64,000 nucleotides of DNA from Comamonas badia DSM 17552 (GTDB lineage: Bacteria; Pseudomonadota; Gammaproteobacteria; Burkholderiales; Burkholderiaceae_C): positions 303,420 through 367,419 of the forward strand of contig NZ_AXVM01000005.1 of assembly GCF_000484635.1 (NCBI RefSeq), in the 5' to 3' direction. Numbering within the stretch: position 1 is the first letter of the stretch; each line of letters begins with the position of its first letter. A program made the position numbers and the translations under genes. Below the pieces are notes generated by a model. It was not told the DNA's origin and ran no database searches. It was given only the letters and a program-made list of their open reading frames with translations. Shown piece after piece: positions 18,315-27,387 of this stretch.

Positions 18315-19031
18315 TCAGCGCGTGCCGCTGTTGACGATGGCGTGCAGCCCCGCGCCGTCGACGATGCGCACCTGCCGGTGCTTGACCTCGATCAGTCCGT
18401 CCTCGGCAAAGCGCGAGAAGGTGCGGCTCACCGTCTCCAGCGTCAGCCCCAGGTAGCTGCCGATCTCCTCGCGCGTCATGCGCAGCACCAGTTCGGCCTC
18501 GGAGAAGCCGCGCGCATGCAGGCGCTGCAGCAGGTTCAGCAGAAAGGAGGCGACGCGCTCCTCGGCGCGCATGCTGCCCAGCAGCAGCATCACGCCGTGC
18601 TCGCGCACGATTTCGCGGCTCATGATCTTGTGCACGTGGGTCTGCAGCGCGGGCACCTCGTGCGAGAGCGATTCGATGCGGTCGTATGGCATCTCGCAGA
18701 CCTCGGCGTCTTCCAGCGCCAGCGCGTCGCAGGTGTGCTCGTCCGAGACGATGCCATCGAGCCCCATGATCTCGCCCGCCATCTGGAAGCCCGTCACCTG
18801 CTCGCGCCCGTCGTGCGTGGTGATGCGGGTCTTGAAGAAGCCCGAGCGTATGGCGTAGAGCCCGCTGAAGCGTTCGCCGCGCGAATACAGCGCATCGCCC
18901 TTTTTCACGCGCTGGCGCGTGGTGACCAGCGTGTCCAGGCGCTCCATGTCGGCGGCGCTGACGTCGACCGGCATGCACAGCTCACGCAGGCTGCAGCGCG
19001 AACAGGCGATCTGGAGGGCGCGGTGGGGCAT
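18315..19031 (-). CDS. FNR-type oxygen-sensing transcriptional regulator
   Basis: Crp/FNR-family regulator (238 aa). N-terminal cysteines C10, C13 and C19 (ACSRCSLRELC) plus C112 (EVCEMPYD) match the spacing of the four 4Fe-4S ligands of E. coli FNR, so it should be oxygen-sensitive. A cyclic-nucleotide-type beta-roll is followed by the helix-turn-helix (TREEIGSYLGLTLETVSRTF), whose recognition helix E-SR reads TTGAT sites. It is divergent from hemN with a perfect FNR box between them. Expected role: switching to anaerobic or microaerobic respiration. Confidence 0.93.
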   Translation of the reverse strand: MPHRALQIACSRCSLRELCMPVDVSAADMERLDTLVTTRQRVKKGDALYSRGERFSGLYAIRSGFFKTRITTHDGREQVTGFQMAGEIMGLDGIVSDEHTCDALALEDAEVCEMPYDRIESLSHEVPALQTHVHKIMSREIVREHGVMLLLGSMRAEERVASFLLNLLQRLHARGFSEAELVLRMTREEIGSYLGLTLETVSRTFSRFAEDGLIEVKHRQVRIVDGAGLHAIVNSGTR

Positions 19032-19061
19032 GGCGTTGGCTCGGTCGTGGCGTAGGCGCTC

Positions 19062-19067
19062 ATTCTA
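19062..19067 (-). promoter_or_regulatory. Possible -10 element of the FNR-type gene
   Basis: TAGAAT on the minus strand, 31 bp before the regulator ATG. The FNR box centre lies about 28 bp further upstream, slightly closer than a classical class II arrangement. This hints at autoregulation but is not conclusive. Confidence 0.35.
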
Positions 19068-19085
19068 GGCAAGGGCGCAGCAATC

Positions 19086-19099
19086 TTGATGCCGATCAA
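19086..19099. promoter_or_regulatory. FNR box (TTGAT-N4-ATCAA)
   Basis: The exact consensus TTGATGCCGATCAA sits in the 106-bp gap between the divergent FNR-type regulator and hemN. hemN is a known FNR-family target. For hemN a class II position would put the transcript start within a few bases of the ATG; for the regulator it would lie near a TAGAAT element. It could control either or both. Confidence 0.85.
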
Positions 19100-19137
19100 G
19101 GACACCGGATGTCCGGCGGACGACAGTAGCGTTGACC

Positions 19138-20523
19138 ATGCCGATGATTACCCCCGAGCTGATCCAGCGGTTCGACGTCTCCGGACCCCGCTACACCTCC
19201 TACCCGACGGCCGATCGTTTCGTCGAGGCCTTCGGCGAGGACGATTACCTGCAGGCGCTGCGCCAGCGCGGGGTGGGCTCCAGCCCGGCCGCCCAGCCGC
19301 TCTCGCTCTACGTGCACCTGCCGTTCTGCGAATCGCTGTGCTATTACTGCGCCTGCAACAAGATCATCACCAAGCACCACGAGCGCGCCGCGCCCTACCT
19401 GGGCTATGTCGAGCGCGAGCTGGATTTGCATGTCAAACACCTGGGCGGCGCCGGCCAGCCGGTCAGCCAGCTGCATTTCGGCGGGGGCACGCCCACCTTC
19501 CTGAGCGACGAAGAGCTCTCCGGGCTGATGGACATGCTGCGTCGGCGTTTTGCCTTCGCGCCCAAGGGCGAGTATTCAATCGAGATCGATCCGCGCACCA
19601 TCAGCGCCGAACGCCTGCAGGTCATCCGCGCACTGGGCTTCAACCGCCTGAGCTTCGGCGTGCAGGACTTCGACCCCGAGGTGCAGAAGGCGGTGCACCG
19701 CGTGCAGCCGGCGGAGCAGGTGTTCGCGCTGGTCGCGGCGGCGCGCCGCATCGGCTTCGATTCGATCAACGTCGATCTGATCTACGGCCTGCCCAGGCAG
19801 ACGCCCGAGTCGTTTGACCGCACCCTGGCTCAGGTGGCCGAGCTGCGGCCCGACCGCATCGCGCTCTACGCCTATGCGCACCTGCCGGCGCGCGTCAAGT
19901 CGCAGCGCCACATCCGCGCCGCCGACATCCCGGCGGCCAGGCACAAGATCGCGATGCTGTCGCACTCGATCGCCATGTTCGAGCAGGCGGGCTATGTCTA
20001 CATCGGCATGGACCACTTCGCGCTGCCGGGCGATTCGCTGGCGGTGGCCAGGCGCCAGGGGCGGCTGCACCGCAACTTCCAGGGCTACAGCACGCAGCCC
20101 GATTGCGATCTGATCTCGCTGGGCAATTCCGCCATCGGCAAGGTGGGTGCCACCTACAGCCAGAACGCCAAGGATTTGCTGCAGTACCAGGACATGCTGG
20201 ACCACGGCCACCTGCCCATCGTGCGCGGCGTGGCGCTGTCGCGCGACGACGTGCTGCGCCGCGCGGTCATCAACGCCATCATGTGCCAGGGGCGGGTGCA
20301 GTTCGAGGCGATTGAAGCCGCGCACCTCATCGACTTTCGCAGCACCTTCGCGCCCGAACTGGCCCGCCTGCGCACGATGCACGACGATGGCCTGGTGCAT
20401 CTGAGCGCCGATGCGATCGAGGTCACGCCGCTGGGCTGGTTTTTCGTGCGCGGCATTGCCATGGTGTTCGACCGCTACCTGCAGGCGCAGGAAAGCCGGG
20501 CGCAATTCTCCAAAATCCTCTGA
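19138..20523 (+). CDS. hemN: Oxygen-independent coproporphyrinogen III oxidase
   Basis: Radical-SAM enzyme (461 aa) that makes protoporphyrinogen IX without oxygen in heme biosynthesis. The cluster motif C-x3-C-x2-C is in FCESLCYYCAC (C64, C68, C71), followed by FGGGTPTFL and the HemN C-terminal domain (FRSTFAPELARL). The N-terminal trip-wire region PRYTSYPTADRF is present, which separates true HemN from HemW. The ATG at 19138 is chosen over TTG two codons earlier. An FNR box lies 39 bp upstream, fitting anaerobic induction. Confidence 0.95.
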   Translation: MPMITPELIQRFDVSGPRYTSYPTADRFVEAFGEDDYLQALRQRGVGSSPAAQPLSLYVHLPFCESLCYYCACNKIITKHHERAAPYLGYVERELDLHVKHLGGAGQPVSQLHFGGGTPTFLSDEELSGLMDMLRRRFAFAPKGEYSIEIDPRTISAERLQVIRALGFNRLSFGVQDFDPEVQKAVHRVQPAEQVFALVAAARRIGFDSINVDLIYGLPRQTPESFDRTLAQVAELRPDRIALYAYAHLPARVKSQRHIRAADIPAARHKIAMLSHSIAMFEQAGYVYIGMDHFALPGDSLAVARRQGRLHRNFQGYSTQPDCDLISLGNSAIGKVGATYSQNAKDLLQYQDMLDHGHLPIVRGVALSRDDVLRRAVINAIMCQGRVQFEAIEAAHLIDFRSTFAPELARLRTMHDDGLVHLSADAIEVTPLGWFFVRGIAMVFDRYLQAQESRAQFSKIL

Positions 20524-20692
20524 ACCGGCAGGCTTTGCACTGGCGCTGACGGCCAAGCCTGCGTAGGATGGCGGGTTTCCTTGGCTTCATGGCGCAGGTG
20601 GACGTGAGAACACGGGACAGGGACGAGCGCATGGCGGGCAGCGGCACGGCGGGCGGTGACACGGTGGGCGGCAACTGCCCGCGGCGGCAGGC

Positions 20693-21697
20693 ATGACGGC
20701 GGCCCTGCTGCTGGCATGGCTGATGGTTGCGGCCCTGGCGCTTGCCATGGCAGCGGCCTGGCTGTCCCTGCGCAGGAAGGCGCGGCGGCTGCAGGAGACC
20801 GAGCAGGTGCTGCGCCAGATCATCAGCGAGATGCCGGTGGCCCTGTGCATGGTCGATGCGGACTTGCGCATCTATTACCGCAACCAGCGGTTTCTGGACC
20901 AGCTCGGCTTTTCCGAGCAGGACGTGCCCAGTCTGCGCGAGTGGGCGGTGCAGGCCTACCCCGACCCGGCCTACCGCGACGAGGCGGCGGCCCAGTGGAA
21001 GCGCAGCAAGGCGGCTGCGGTGAACGGGCAGATCGCCGCCCGGCCCTACCGCATCACCTCGCGCGACGGCGCGCACCATGTGATGGACGTGGCCGGGATG
21101 GTCTTTGGCGAGCGGCTGCTCGTCACCTTCGAGGACCATACCGTGCACTTGGCGCAGAACGAGCTGCTGCGCAAACTGGCCTATGTGGACGCGCTGACCG
21201 GCGTGCCCAACCGCCGCAGTTTTGATGAAGCGCTGGCCCGTGAATGGAGCCGCTGCGGCCGCAGCCGTCTGCCGCTGGCGGTGCTGATGCTGGATATCGA
21301 CCACTTCAAGGCCTACAACGACAGCCACGGTCACGCGCGTGGCGATGCCTGCCTGCGGCAGGTGGCGGCGGCGCTGTCGGCCTGCCTGGGCCGTGGGCCG
21401 GACCTGCTGGCGCGCTACGGCGGCGAGGAATTCGTCTGCCTGCTGCCGCAGTGCGACCTGTCCGGCGCCCGTGCGGTGGCCGAGCGGCTGCGCCAGGCGG
21501 TGCTGGAGCAGCAGATCGCACACCCGCGCTCGCCGGTGGCGCCGGTGCTCACCATCAGCGTGGGCATTGCCTGTGTGGTGCCGCAGGCAGGCGGCGATCC
21601 GGCCGCTCTGGTGCGCCAGGCCGATGCCGGCCTGTACCGGTCCAAGTCCCAGGGGCGGAACGCGGCCCTTGAGGCGCTGCAGTGTATTCAAAATTAA
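20693..21697 (+). CDS. Membrane PAS-GGDEF diguanylate cyclase
   Basis: Predicted diguanylate cyclase (334 aa). One N-terminal membrane helix is followed by a PAS-type sensor region (ISEMPVALCMVDADLRIYYR) and a GGDEF domain from about residue 165. The active site is RYGGEEF, and the allosteric I-site RxxD (RGPD) sits five residues before it, so product inhibition is expected. Metal and substrate residues in DIDHFKAYNDSHGH are intact. The signal sensed is unknown. It lies between hemN and ung without obvious coupling. Confidence 0.9.
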   Translation: MTAALLLAWLMVAALALAMAAAWLSLRRKARRLQETEQVLRQIISEMPVALCMVDADLRIYYRNQRFLDQLGFSEQDVPSLREWAVQAYPDPAYRDEAAAQWKRSKAAAVNGQIAARPYRITSRDGAHHVMDVAGMVFGERLLVTFEDHTVHLAQNELLRKLAYVDALTGVPNRRSFDEALAREWSRCGRSRLPLAVLMLDIDHFKAYNDSHGHARGDACLRQVAAALSACLGRGPDLLARYGGEEFVCLLPQCDLSGARAVAERLRQAVLEQQIAHPRSPVAPVLTISVGIACVVPQAGGDPAALVRQADAGLYRSKSQGRNAALEALQCIQN

Positions 21698-21757
21698 TAG
21701 CATTAAACGTATGTCAGGCATGAAAAAAACAAGTTTCCAATCAGATAATCCAGCGCC

Positions 21758-22462
21758 ATGCCAGTCCCTGTCCAATTGATGTCTGCCCAACCCGCCGACT
21801 GGCCGGTCGCGGACGGCTGGGCGGCGCTGGTGCGCGCGTTCTTCGAGGGCGAGCGCGGGCGGGGCCTGCTGGATTTCCTCGGCCAGCGCCTGGCGGCTGG
21901 CGCGGCGATTTTTCCGCCCCAGCCGCTGCGCGCCCTGCAGCTCACCGCGCCCGAAGCGGTGCGCGTCGTCATCCTGGGCCAGGACCCTTACCACGGCCGC
22001 GGGCAGGCCGAGGGGCTGGCGTTTTCCGTTGCGCCGGGCGTGCCGCTGCCGCCCTCGCTGCGCAACATCTTCAAGGAGCTGCAGCGCGATCTGGCCACGC
22101 CCTGGCCGGCGTTTCCCGCGCCCGGCGGTTCTCTGGCGCACTGGGCCGGCCATGGCGTGCTGCTGCTCAACACCTGCCTGACGGTGGAAGAGGGCCAGCC
22201 CGCCAGCCACGCCGACAAGGGCTGGGAACTGCTCACCGACGCGGTGATCCGCCACGTGGCCGAGGGCGAGCGGCCTGTCGTCTTCATGCTCTGGGGCAGC
22301 CATGCGCAGGCCAAGCGCGCGCTGATACCGGTGGATCGCGGCCACCTCGTGCTCTGCGCCAACCACCCCTCGCCCCTGTCGGCGCTGCGCCCGCCCGTGC
22401 CCTTCATCGGCTGCGGGCACTTCGGCAAGGCGCGGGCGTTTCGCCAGCAGCACGGGTATTGA
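21758..22462 (+). CDS. ung: Uracil-DNA glycosylase
   Basis: Removes uracil from DNA as the first step of base-excision repair. The 234 aa carry the family 1 signatures: water-activating GQDPYHGRGQAEGLAFSV, GVLLLNTCLTV, and the minor-groove intercalation loop HPSPLSALR. The start is ATG at 21758 or at 21779; the second has the more usual N-terminus, and no clear binding site separates them. It is followed by a DUF3014 gene. Confidence 0.95.
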   Translation: MPVPVQLMSAQPADWPVADGWAALVRAFFEGERGRGLLDFLGQRLAAGAAIFPPQPLRALQLTAPEAVRVVILGQDPYHGRGQAEGLAFSVAPGVPLPPSLRNIFKELQRDLATPWPAFPAPGGSLAHWAGHGVLLLNTCLTVEEGQPASHADKGWELLTDAVIRHVAEGERPVVFMLWGSHAQAKRALIPVDRGHLVLCANHPSPLSALRPPVPFIGCGHFGKARAFRQQHGY

Positions 22463-22531
22463 CGCGGGCCGGGCGCTCTCCCGCAGCCGGTGCCGACGCT
22501 GTAAGCTTGCGGGCGCGAAAGGAGACAGCAC

Positions 22532-23425
22532 ATGCCCATGCACGATCCCAAGGAATTGCGCCCGCCGCGCAGACGCGGCGGTGGCGCCTGGCTGGTGGCG
22601 CTGGTTCTGCTGCTCGCGGCGGCGGGGTTCGGCTGGAACTGGTGGCACGGGCGGCAGGCGCCGGCGGCGGTGCCTGCGGCCGTTGAGCAGCCTGCCGCGG
22701 CGCCCGTGGCGACGCAGCCCCCGGAGCCGCAGCCGGAACTGCCCGCAGCCCCGCAAAACCCGGTGGAAGAGCCCGAGGGCGCGCAGCCCGCGCTGCCGGC
22801 GCTCGCGGATGCCGATGCCGAAGTGGGCAAGGCCTTGACTGAGCTGCTGGGCGCCAGGCGTGTGGGCGCCTTTCTGCAGATCGACGGCTTTGTGCGCCGT
22901 GTGGTGGCGACCGTCGACAACCTCGCACGTGATCAGGCGCCGGCCCGCATGTGGCCGGTGCACCCCATGCCGGGGCGCTTCGCGGTGCAGAAGGCCGGCG
23001 GCACGGAACAGATCGCCGACGTCAATGCGCAGCGCTACGACGCTTTCGTGGCATTTGCCGAGGGCGTTCCGGTGGAGGCGGCGGTGCGCCTGTACGCCCG
23101 GCTCTACCCGCTGTTCCAGGTGGCGTATGAGGAACTGGGCTTTCCGGGCAAATACTTCAACGACCGGCTGGTGGCCGTGATCGATCACCTGCTGGCGGCG
23201 CCCGAGCCGCAGGGGCCGGTGGCGGTGCATCTGGTGCAGGTGGAAGGGCAGGTGCCTTCGCTGCGCCCCTGGGTGCGCTATGAGTATGTGGATCCGCAGC
23301 TGCAGGCGCTCTCCGCCGGGCAGAAGGTCATGGTGCGCGCCGGCCTGCAGAACGAACGCCGGCTCAAGGCCGTGCTCGGCAAGGTGCGCGCCCGCGTTGC
23401 CAAGGTGCCCGCGGCCAGGCCGTAG
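22532..23425 (+). CDS. DUF3014 family protein, membrane-anchored
   Basis: Uncharacterised protein (297 aa). A basic N-terminus leads into one membrane helix (WLVALVLLLAAAGFGWNWW) and a long Pro/Ala/Glu linker. A globular periplasmic domain from about residue 95 (GKALTELLGARRVGAFLQID, then KYFNDRLVAVIDHLL) matches the DUF3014 family as remembered. GGAG lies 8 bases before the ATG. No function is known. It converges on mtfA. Confidence 0.75.
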   Translation: MPMHDPKELRPPRRRGGGAWLVALVLLLAAAGFGWNWWHGRQAPAAVPAAVEQPAAAPVATQPPEPQPELPAAPQNPVEEPEGAQPALPALADADAEVGKALTELLGARRVGAFLQIDGFVRRVVATVDNLARDQAPARMWPVHPMPGRFAVQKAGGTEQIADVNAQRYDAFVAFAEGVPVEAAVRLYARLYPLFQVAYEELGFPGKYFNDRLVAVIDHLLAAPEPQGPVAVHLVQVEGQVPSLRPWVRYEYVDPQLQALSAGQKVMVRAGLQNERRLKAVLGKVRARVAKVPAARP

Positions 23426-23431
23426 CCCGCG

Positions 23432-24253
23432 TCAGCCCGGCGCTGCAGCCGGGCGAAAGAACGCATTCAGCAGCGGCATGAGCGTGGGAAACTCCCGCTC
23501 AAACCCCGCCGGATCAACGAAATACGCCTCGCAGGCGACGGCGAAGAACTCGGCGGGCGCGGTTGCGCCGTAGGCGTCCAGCCAGGGCCAGTCGCCGCCA
23601 AAGCGCTCGGCCATCGCAACCTGTTCGCGAAAGCGCTGGTAGGCCACCGTCCAGGTGCGCCGCCACAGGCGCCGGCCGGCGCGCAGGGTGGCGCTGCCCA
23701 TGAAATGCAGCGGCAGCGGCGGGCAGCCGTTGGCATGCCCGGCGCGCATGTCGATCTTGTGCATGAACTCGTGGATCACCACGCTGCTGGCGCGCCGGCC
23801 GGCCTCCTGCACCGCGGGCCAGACCAGCATCACCGGGCCATGCTCCATCGCCTCGCCCAGCAAGGGTTCGTTGTAGTGGTGCACCACGCCCGCGGCGTCC
23901 ATGGTTTCGCGGTGCGCCAGCGCCTCGCTTGGGTGCACGACGATGCCGACGAAGTCGCCGTACCAGCGCAGCGCATTGCGCGGCTCGCCCCAATGCAGCA
24001 GCGGCAGGCAGGCCTGGGCGGCGATCGCCACCGCCATCGCATCGGTGACGGCCAGGCCATGCGCGCCGGTGAATTCCTTGTGCCGCAAGAACAGCGCCGC
24101 GAGCGCGCGCAGCTTGGCCTGGTCCTGCAGCGGCAGCGCCGCGAGAAACGGGTAGTGCGCGAGCGTGGGCAGCCACAGCGCATCATCGATGACCGGCACG
24201 GGCGCCAGCAGCCGTTGCAGCCGCGTGGCGAGGCGGGTGAAGAGGCGCGGCAC
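23432..24253 (-). CDS. mtfA: MtfA-type zinc peptidase
   Basis: M90-family peptidase (273 aa). In E. coli MtfA binds the Mlc repressor and affects glucose uptake; in other bacteria its role is less clear. The zinc site is VVIHEFMHKID (HExxH), with a downstream Glu ligand in APAEFFAVACEAYF. The start is GTG at 24253, whose G is shared with the lpxH stop (TAGTG), so the genes are translationally coupled. Confidence 0.88.
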   Translation of the reverse strand: MPRLFTRLATRLQRLLAPVPVIDDALWLPTLAHYPFLAALPLQDQAKLRALAALFLRHKEFTGAHGLAVTDAMAVAIAAQACLPLLHWGEPRNALRWYGDFVGIVVHPSEALAHRETMDAAGVVHHYNEPLLGEAMEHGPVMLVWPAVQEAGRRASSVVIHEFMHKIDMRAGHANGCPPLPLHFMGSATLRAGRRLWRRTWTVAYQRFREQVAMAERFGGDWPWLDAYGATAPAEFFAVACEAYFVDPAGFEREFPTLMPLLNAFFRPAAAPG

Positions 24254-25026
24254 TAGACCGCGTCCAGCGGCAGCCGCCCGGCGCCCCGCGCGGTCAGGCG
24301 CAGCACCCCGGCGCGAGGCTCGGCCGCGTCCAGATCCCAGTCGGTCAGCACGAGGCGCGTGACGCCGGGCGCGAGCTGGTGGTCCGCCGGGCGGTGGGTG
24401 TGGCCGTGCACGAGGCAGGGCGCCTGCGCGGCGCGCAGCCAATCGAGCGCCGCGGCGCTGTCCACGTCGCCATAGGCCGCGCCCGATTGCTTGCGCGCCT
24501 CGCTCTCGCTGCGGATGCCGCGCGCCTGCGCGCGCCGCACGGCCAGGGGCTGGGCGAGCACGCTGGCTTGCCATGCCGGATCGCGCACCATGGCGCGAAA
24601 GCGCTGGTAATCCCCGTCATCCAGGCATAGCGCATCGCCGTGGCTCAGCAGCCAGCGCCGGCTGCCGAGCGTGAGCAGCGTGGGGTCGGCCAGCAGCGTG
24701 ATGCCGGTGGCGCGCGCAAAGCCCTGGCCCACCAGAAAATCCCGGTTGCCGTGCATGAAGTACAGCGCGCGCTGGCGGCCGGCCTTGGCGAGCAAGGTGC
24801 AGACTTCGCCTTCAAAGCTGCCGGGCTCGGTCATGGCATCGTCGCCGACCCAGACCTCGAACAGGTCGCCGAGGATCAGCACCGCATCGGCCGGCGTGCG
24901 GTCCAGGTAGCTGGCGAGCCCCTGCAGCGTGGCCGGGTGCGCCGCGTCCAGGTGCAGGTCCGAGAGGCAATCAACGGCCCGCCAGCTGCTCGGTGCCGTC
25001 AGTGCGGCGATGGGCGGCACCGGCAT
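24253..25026 (-). CDS. lpxH: UDP-2,3-diacylglucosamine diphosphatase
   Basis: Calcineurin-like Mn-dependent phosphoesterase (257 aa) that cleaves UDP-2,3-diacylglucosamine to lipid X in lipid A synthesis on the inner membrane surface. Metal-site motifs are CLSDLHLD, LILGDLFEVWVGDD, MHGNRDFL and VHGHTHRPA. The length is close to the usual 240 aa. It lies 10 bp after the cyclophilin gene ppiB and is joined to mtfA by a one-base overlap, so ppiA-ppiB-lpxH-mtfA may form one transcript. Confidence 0.94.
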   Translation of the reverse strand: MPVPPIAALTAPSSWRAVDCLSDLHLDAAHPATLQGLASYLDRTPADAVLILGDLFEVWVGDDAMTEPGSFEGEVCTLLAKAGRQRALYFMHGNRDFLVGQGFARATGITLLADPTLLTLGSRRWLLSHGDALCLDDGDYQRFRAMVRDPAWQASVLAQPLAVRRAQARGIRSESEARKQSGAAYGDVDSAAALDWLRAAQAPCLVHGHTHRPADHQLAPGVTRLVLTDWDLDAAEPRAGVLRLTARGAGRLPLDAV

Positions 25027-25036
25027 GCCCTGCCGC

Positions 25037-25564
25037 TCAGAGCGCGACGGCCTTGTCGATCACGACGGTGTCGAACGGCACGTCGTCGTGGTGGCCCTTG
25101 CGCGTGGTGCGCACGCCCTTGATCTGGTCCACCACGTCCTGGCCCTGCACCACCTTGCCGAACACCGCATAGCCCCAGCCCTGGCCCGAGGGCGCGGTGT
25201 GGTTGAGGAAATCGTTGTCCACCACGTTGATGAAGAACTGCGCGGTGGCGCTGTGCGGGTCGCCCGTGCGCGCCATGGCGATGGTGTACTTGTCGTTCTT
25301 CAGGCCGTTGGCGGCCTCGTTGCGGATCGGCGCATCCGTGGATTTTTGCTGCATGTCGGGGGTGAAACCGCCGCCCTGGAGCATGAAATTCTTGATCACG
25401 CGGTGAAAGATGGTGCCGTCGTAGTGGCCCTTGTTCACGTAGGCGAGGAAGTTGGCGGCGGATTCGGGCGCCTTGTCGGTGTCGAGTTCGAGCACGATCA
25501 CGCCGGGTGTGGCGGTTTCGGCCATGTTGATGGTGACGTTCAGCTGGACTTGCGGGTGGTTCAT
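25037..25564 (-). CDS. ppiB: Cytoplasmic peptidyl-prolyl isomerase (cyclophilin)
   Basis: Cyclophilin (175 aa) with no signal peptide, catalysing proline cis-trans isomerisation in the cytoplasm. The core has [13 protein letters not shown] with the catalytic Arg, and [17 protein letters not shown]. It begins directly with [13 protein letters not shown], as in PpiB. It lies 10 bp after the exported paralogue, a tandem arrangement that probably arose by duplication. Confidence 0.94.
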   Translation of the reverse strand: MNHPQVQLNVTINMAETATPGVIVLELDTDKAPESAANFLAYVNKGHYDGTIFHRVIKNFMLQGGGFTPDMQQKSTDAPIRNEAANGLKNDKYTIAMARTGDPHSATAQFFINVVDNDFLNHTAPSGQGWGYAVFGKVVQGQDVVDQIKGVRTTRKGHHDDVPFDTVVIDKAVAL

Positions 25565-25574
25565 GGTGTTTTCC

Positions 25575-26156
25575 TCAGGGTAAGACAGTGGCGGATTCGA
25601 TCACGACGGGTGTCGCGGGTACGTTCTGGAAGGGGCCGCGGTTGCCGGTGGCAACCGCCTTGATCTTGTCAACCACCTCCTGCCCCTCGACGACCTTGCC
25701 GAACACCGCGTAGCCGTGGCCGTCGGGGCTGGGGGCGTTGAGCATGTCGTTGTTCTTGACGTTGATGAAGAACTGCGAGGTGGCGGAATTCGGGTCGCCG
25801 GTGCGCGCCATGGCGATGGTGTACTGGTCGTTTTTCAGGCCATTGCCGGCTTCGAGCGGGATGGGCGCTCGCGTGGGCTTTTGCGCCATGTCGGGCGTAA
25901 AGCCGCCGCCCTGGATCATGAAGCCGTTGATCACGCGGTGAAACACCGTGCCGTCGTAGTGCTTGTCCTTGACGTACTGCAGGAAATTTTCCACTGTCCT
26001 GGGCGCCTTGGCCGGGTCGAGCTGGACCACGATGTCACCCAGGCTCGTCTTGAGCTTCACCCTGGGCGCGGCCTGCTCCGCGGCCTGCAGCGGCAGGCCC
26101 AGCGCGCCTGCGGCGCCGATGAAAATGGCCTGCGCGGCCGCCCGTCTGGAGATCAT
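25575..26156 (-). CDS. ppiA: Exported peptidyl-prolyl isomerase (cyclophilin)
   Basis: Cyclophilin (193 aa) with an N-terminal signal ([20 protein letters not shown], probable cut after QAAEQA), so it should act in the periplasm. Two arginines at the start resemble a twin-arginine signal, but this is not certain. The core has [13 protein letters not shown] and [17 protein letters not shown]. It shares most core residues with the cytoplasmic copy that follows. Confidence 0.93.
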   Translation of the reverse strand: MISRRAAAQAIFIGAAGALGLPLQAAEQAAPRVKLKTSLGDIVVQLDPAKAPRTVENFLQYVKDKHYDGTVFHRVINGFMIQGGGFTPDMAQKPTRAPIPLEAGNGLKNDQYTIAMARTGDPNSATSQFFINVKNNDMLNAPSPDGHGYAVFGKVVEGQEVVDKIKAVATGNRGPFQNVPATPVVIESATVLP

Positions 26157-26172
26157 CAGTTATTCCTCAATG

Positions 26173-26198
26173 AAAAAAGCGCCGGCGATGGCTGGCGC
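26173..26198 (-). terminator. Rho-independent terminator after the TPR gene
   Basis: On the minus strand GCGCC and GGCGC form a stem, with two further G-C pairs inside and a small loop, followed by TTTTTT. It lies between the stop of the TPR gene and the ppiA start, separating these two units. Confidence 0.75.
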
Positions 26199-26236
26199 AG
26201 GGTGTGCCGGTCGTTGCACCGCCAATGGGCGGTGCG

Positions 26237-27256
26237 TCACCGGAGAATGGATTCCCGCGCGATCTTCCAGGTTCCCGCCTGCTGCACCAGCGCCAGCTCC
26301 TTGCGTGTCTGCAATTGCAGCGCATCGCCCTGGTAGGCCTGATGGAATTGCGCCACCGCCTGCCGGCCCCGTAGGGCGATCTGCAGGTCTGAAAGCCGCA
26401 CGTCGATGTGCGATTTGTTGCGGATCTGGGTGCGCTTGCGTTCTTCCCAGGCCTGGCGCGACAGCGGGCTTTCCGGGACGAAATCGCTGGCGTAGCTGCC
26501 CAGAAATCGCGGCACGTCGCGCTCGGACCAGGCCTGCGCCCAGGCCTCTATGGCCTTGGCCACGGCCTGGCTGTCGGGCGCCGGTGCGCCAGGCTGCGCG
26601 GCGGCAGCGCTGCCGTGTTCGGCGGTGCTTGCCGGCGCCGGGGCAGGCGCCGCGCCTGCGGCAGCGGCGGTTGTGGCGGGTGCGGCGGCCGGCGCCTCGC
26701 TGGACTTCGCCGGTGCCGCGCCTGCGCCGCCCGGGGTGTCAAACAGCTCCTGGATCAGCGCCAGCTTGCGTTGGGTGCCATCGCCCGCGCTGGCATTGAG
26801 CCGCAGCGCCTGGTGGTAGGCCTGCGCCGCCAGGCGGGCGTAGATGTCGCCTAGGTTCTCCTGCGCCGTGGCGTAGCGCGGGTTGCTGCGCACCGCCATC
26901 TCCAGCGCCACGCGCGCCTTGTCGAGCTGGTTGTCCTGGGCATACAGCACGGCCAGGTTGTTGTAGGGCTCGGGCAGCTCGGGGTAGTCGCGGATGAGCT
27001 CGTTGAAAGTCTCGATCGCCGCCTTGGCCTGCTTGCTTTCGCTCTGCGCCACGCCGCGCAGGAAGATCAGCTGCGGATCCTTGGGCGTGGCCGCCAGGCG
27101 TTGCTCCACCAGCACCTGCGCCTGGGCGGGCTGGCCGGCCTTGAGCAGGCTGGTGATGTCGCCGTAGTCGGCCGCCTGCGCCGCCGATGCGGCCAGCAGC
27201 GCTGCCGCTGCCGCCAGCTGCAGAAAACGGGGGAGGGAGAGGCGGGCGAAAGGCAT
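26237..27256 (-). CDS. Exported TPR protein with NTF2/SnoaL-like C-terminus
   Basis: Secreted protein (339 aa). Signal peptide (LQLAAAAALLAASAAQA), then several tetratricopeptide repeats (residues about 30-150, e.g. PEPYNNLAVLYAQDNQLDKA). A long Ala/Pro linker follows, and then a C-terminal domain (SQAVAKAIEAWAQAWSERDV to the end) of the SnoaL/NTF2-like kind often seen on cell-envelope proteins. TPRs suggest a scaffold role in the periplasm. Divergent from cysS; no partner is evident. Confidence 0.8.
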   Translation of the reverse strand: MPFARLSLPRFLQLAAAAALLAASAAQAADYGDITSLLKAGQPAQAQVLVEQRLAATPKDPQLIFLRGVAQSESKQAKAAIETFNELIRDYPELPEPYNNLAVLYAQDNQLDKARVALEMAVRSNPRYATAQENLGDIYARLAAQAYHQALRLNASAGDGTQRKLALIQELFDTPGGAGAAPAKSSEAPAAAPATTAAAAGAAPAPAPASTAEHGSAAAAQPGAPAPDSQAVAKAIEAWAQAWSERDVPRFLGSYASDFVPESPLSRQAWEERKRTQIRNKSHIDVRLSDLQIALRGRQAVAQFHQAYQGDALQLQTRKELALVQQAGTWKIARESILR

Positions 27257-27387
27257 GGAGATTCTCCGGGTGCGGGAGTGCGTGGAATCTGTGCGCGGGA
27301 CCCGCGATTTATACTGCGGCGGATTCTATCTGAGGGGGTCTCCCGGCCCGCCGGCCGGCGCGGGCGGCGCCTTTGTCCACACCATCC

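Noticed and set aside
21680..21735. Possible twelfth interspersed repeat before ung
   Set aside because: It has an ATTCAAAATTAATAGC head and an AT-rich tail but no recognisable stem or GGCC patch; too weak to include.
20423..23230. Long minus-strand open frame opposite the diguanylate cyclase, ung and DUF3014 genes
   Set aside because: It spans three unrelated well-supported genes on the other strand and shows no domain; a composition artefact.
27293..27315. Riboswitch or T-box-like leader before cysS
   Set aside because: Only a short CGCGGGACCCGCG hairpin and a TATACT element are seen in about 130 bp; no T-box or known riboswitch core.
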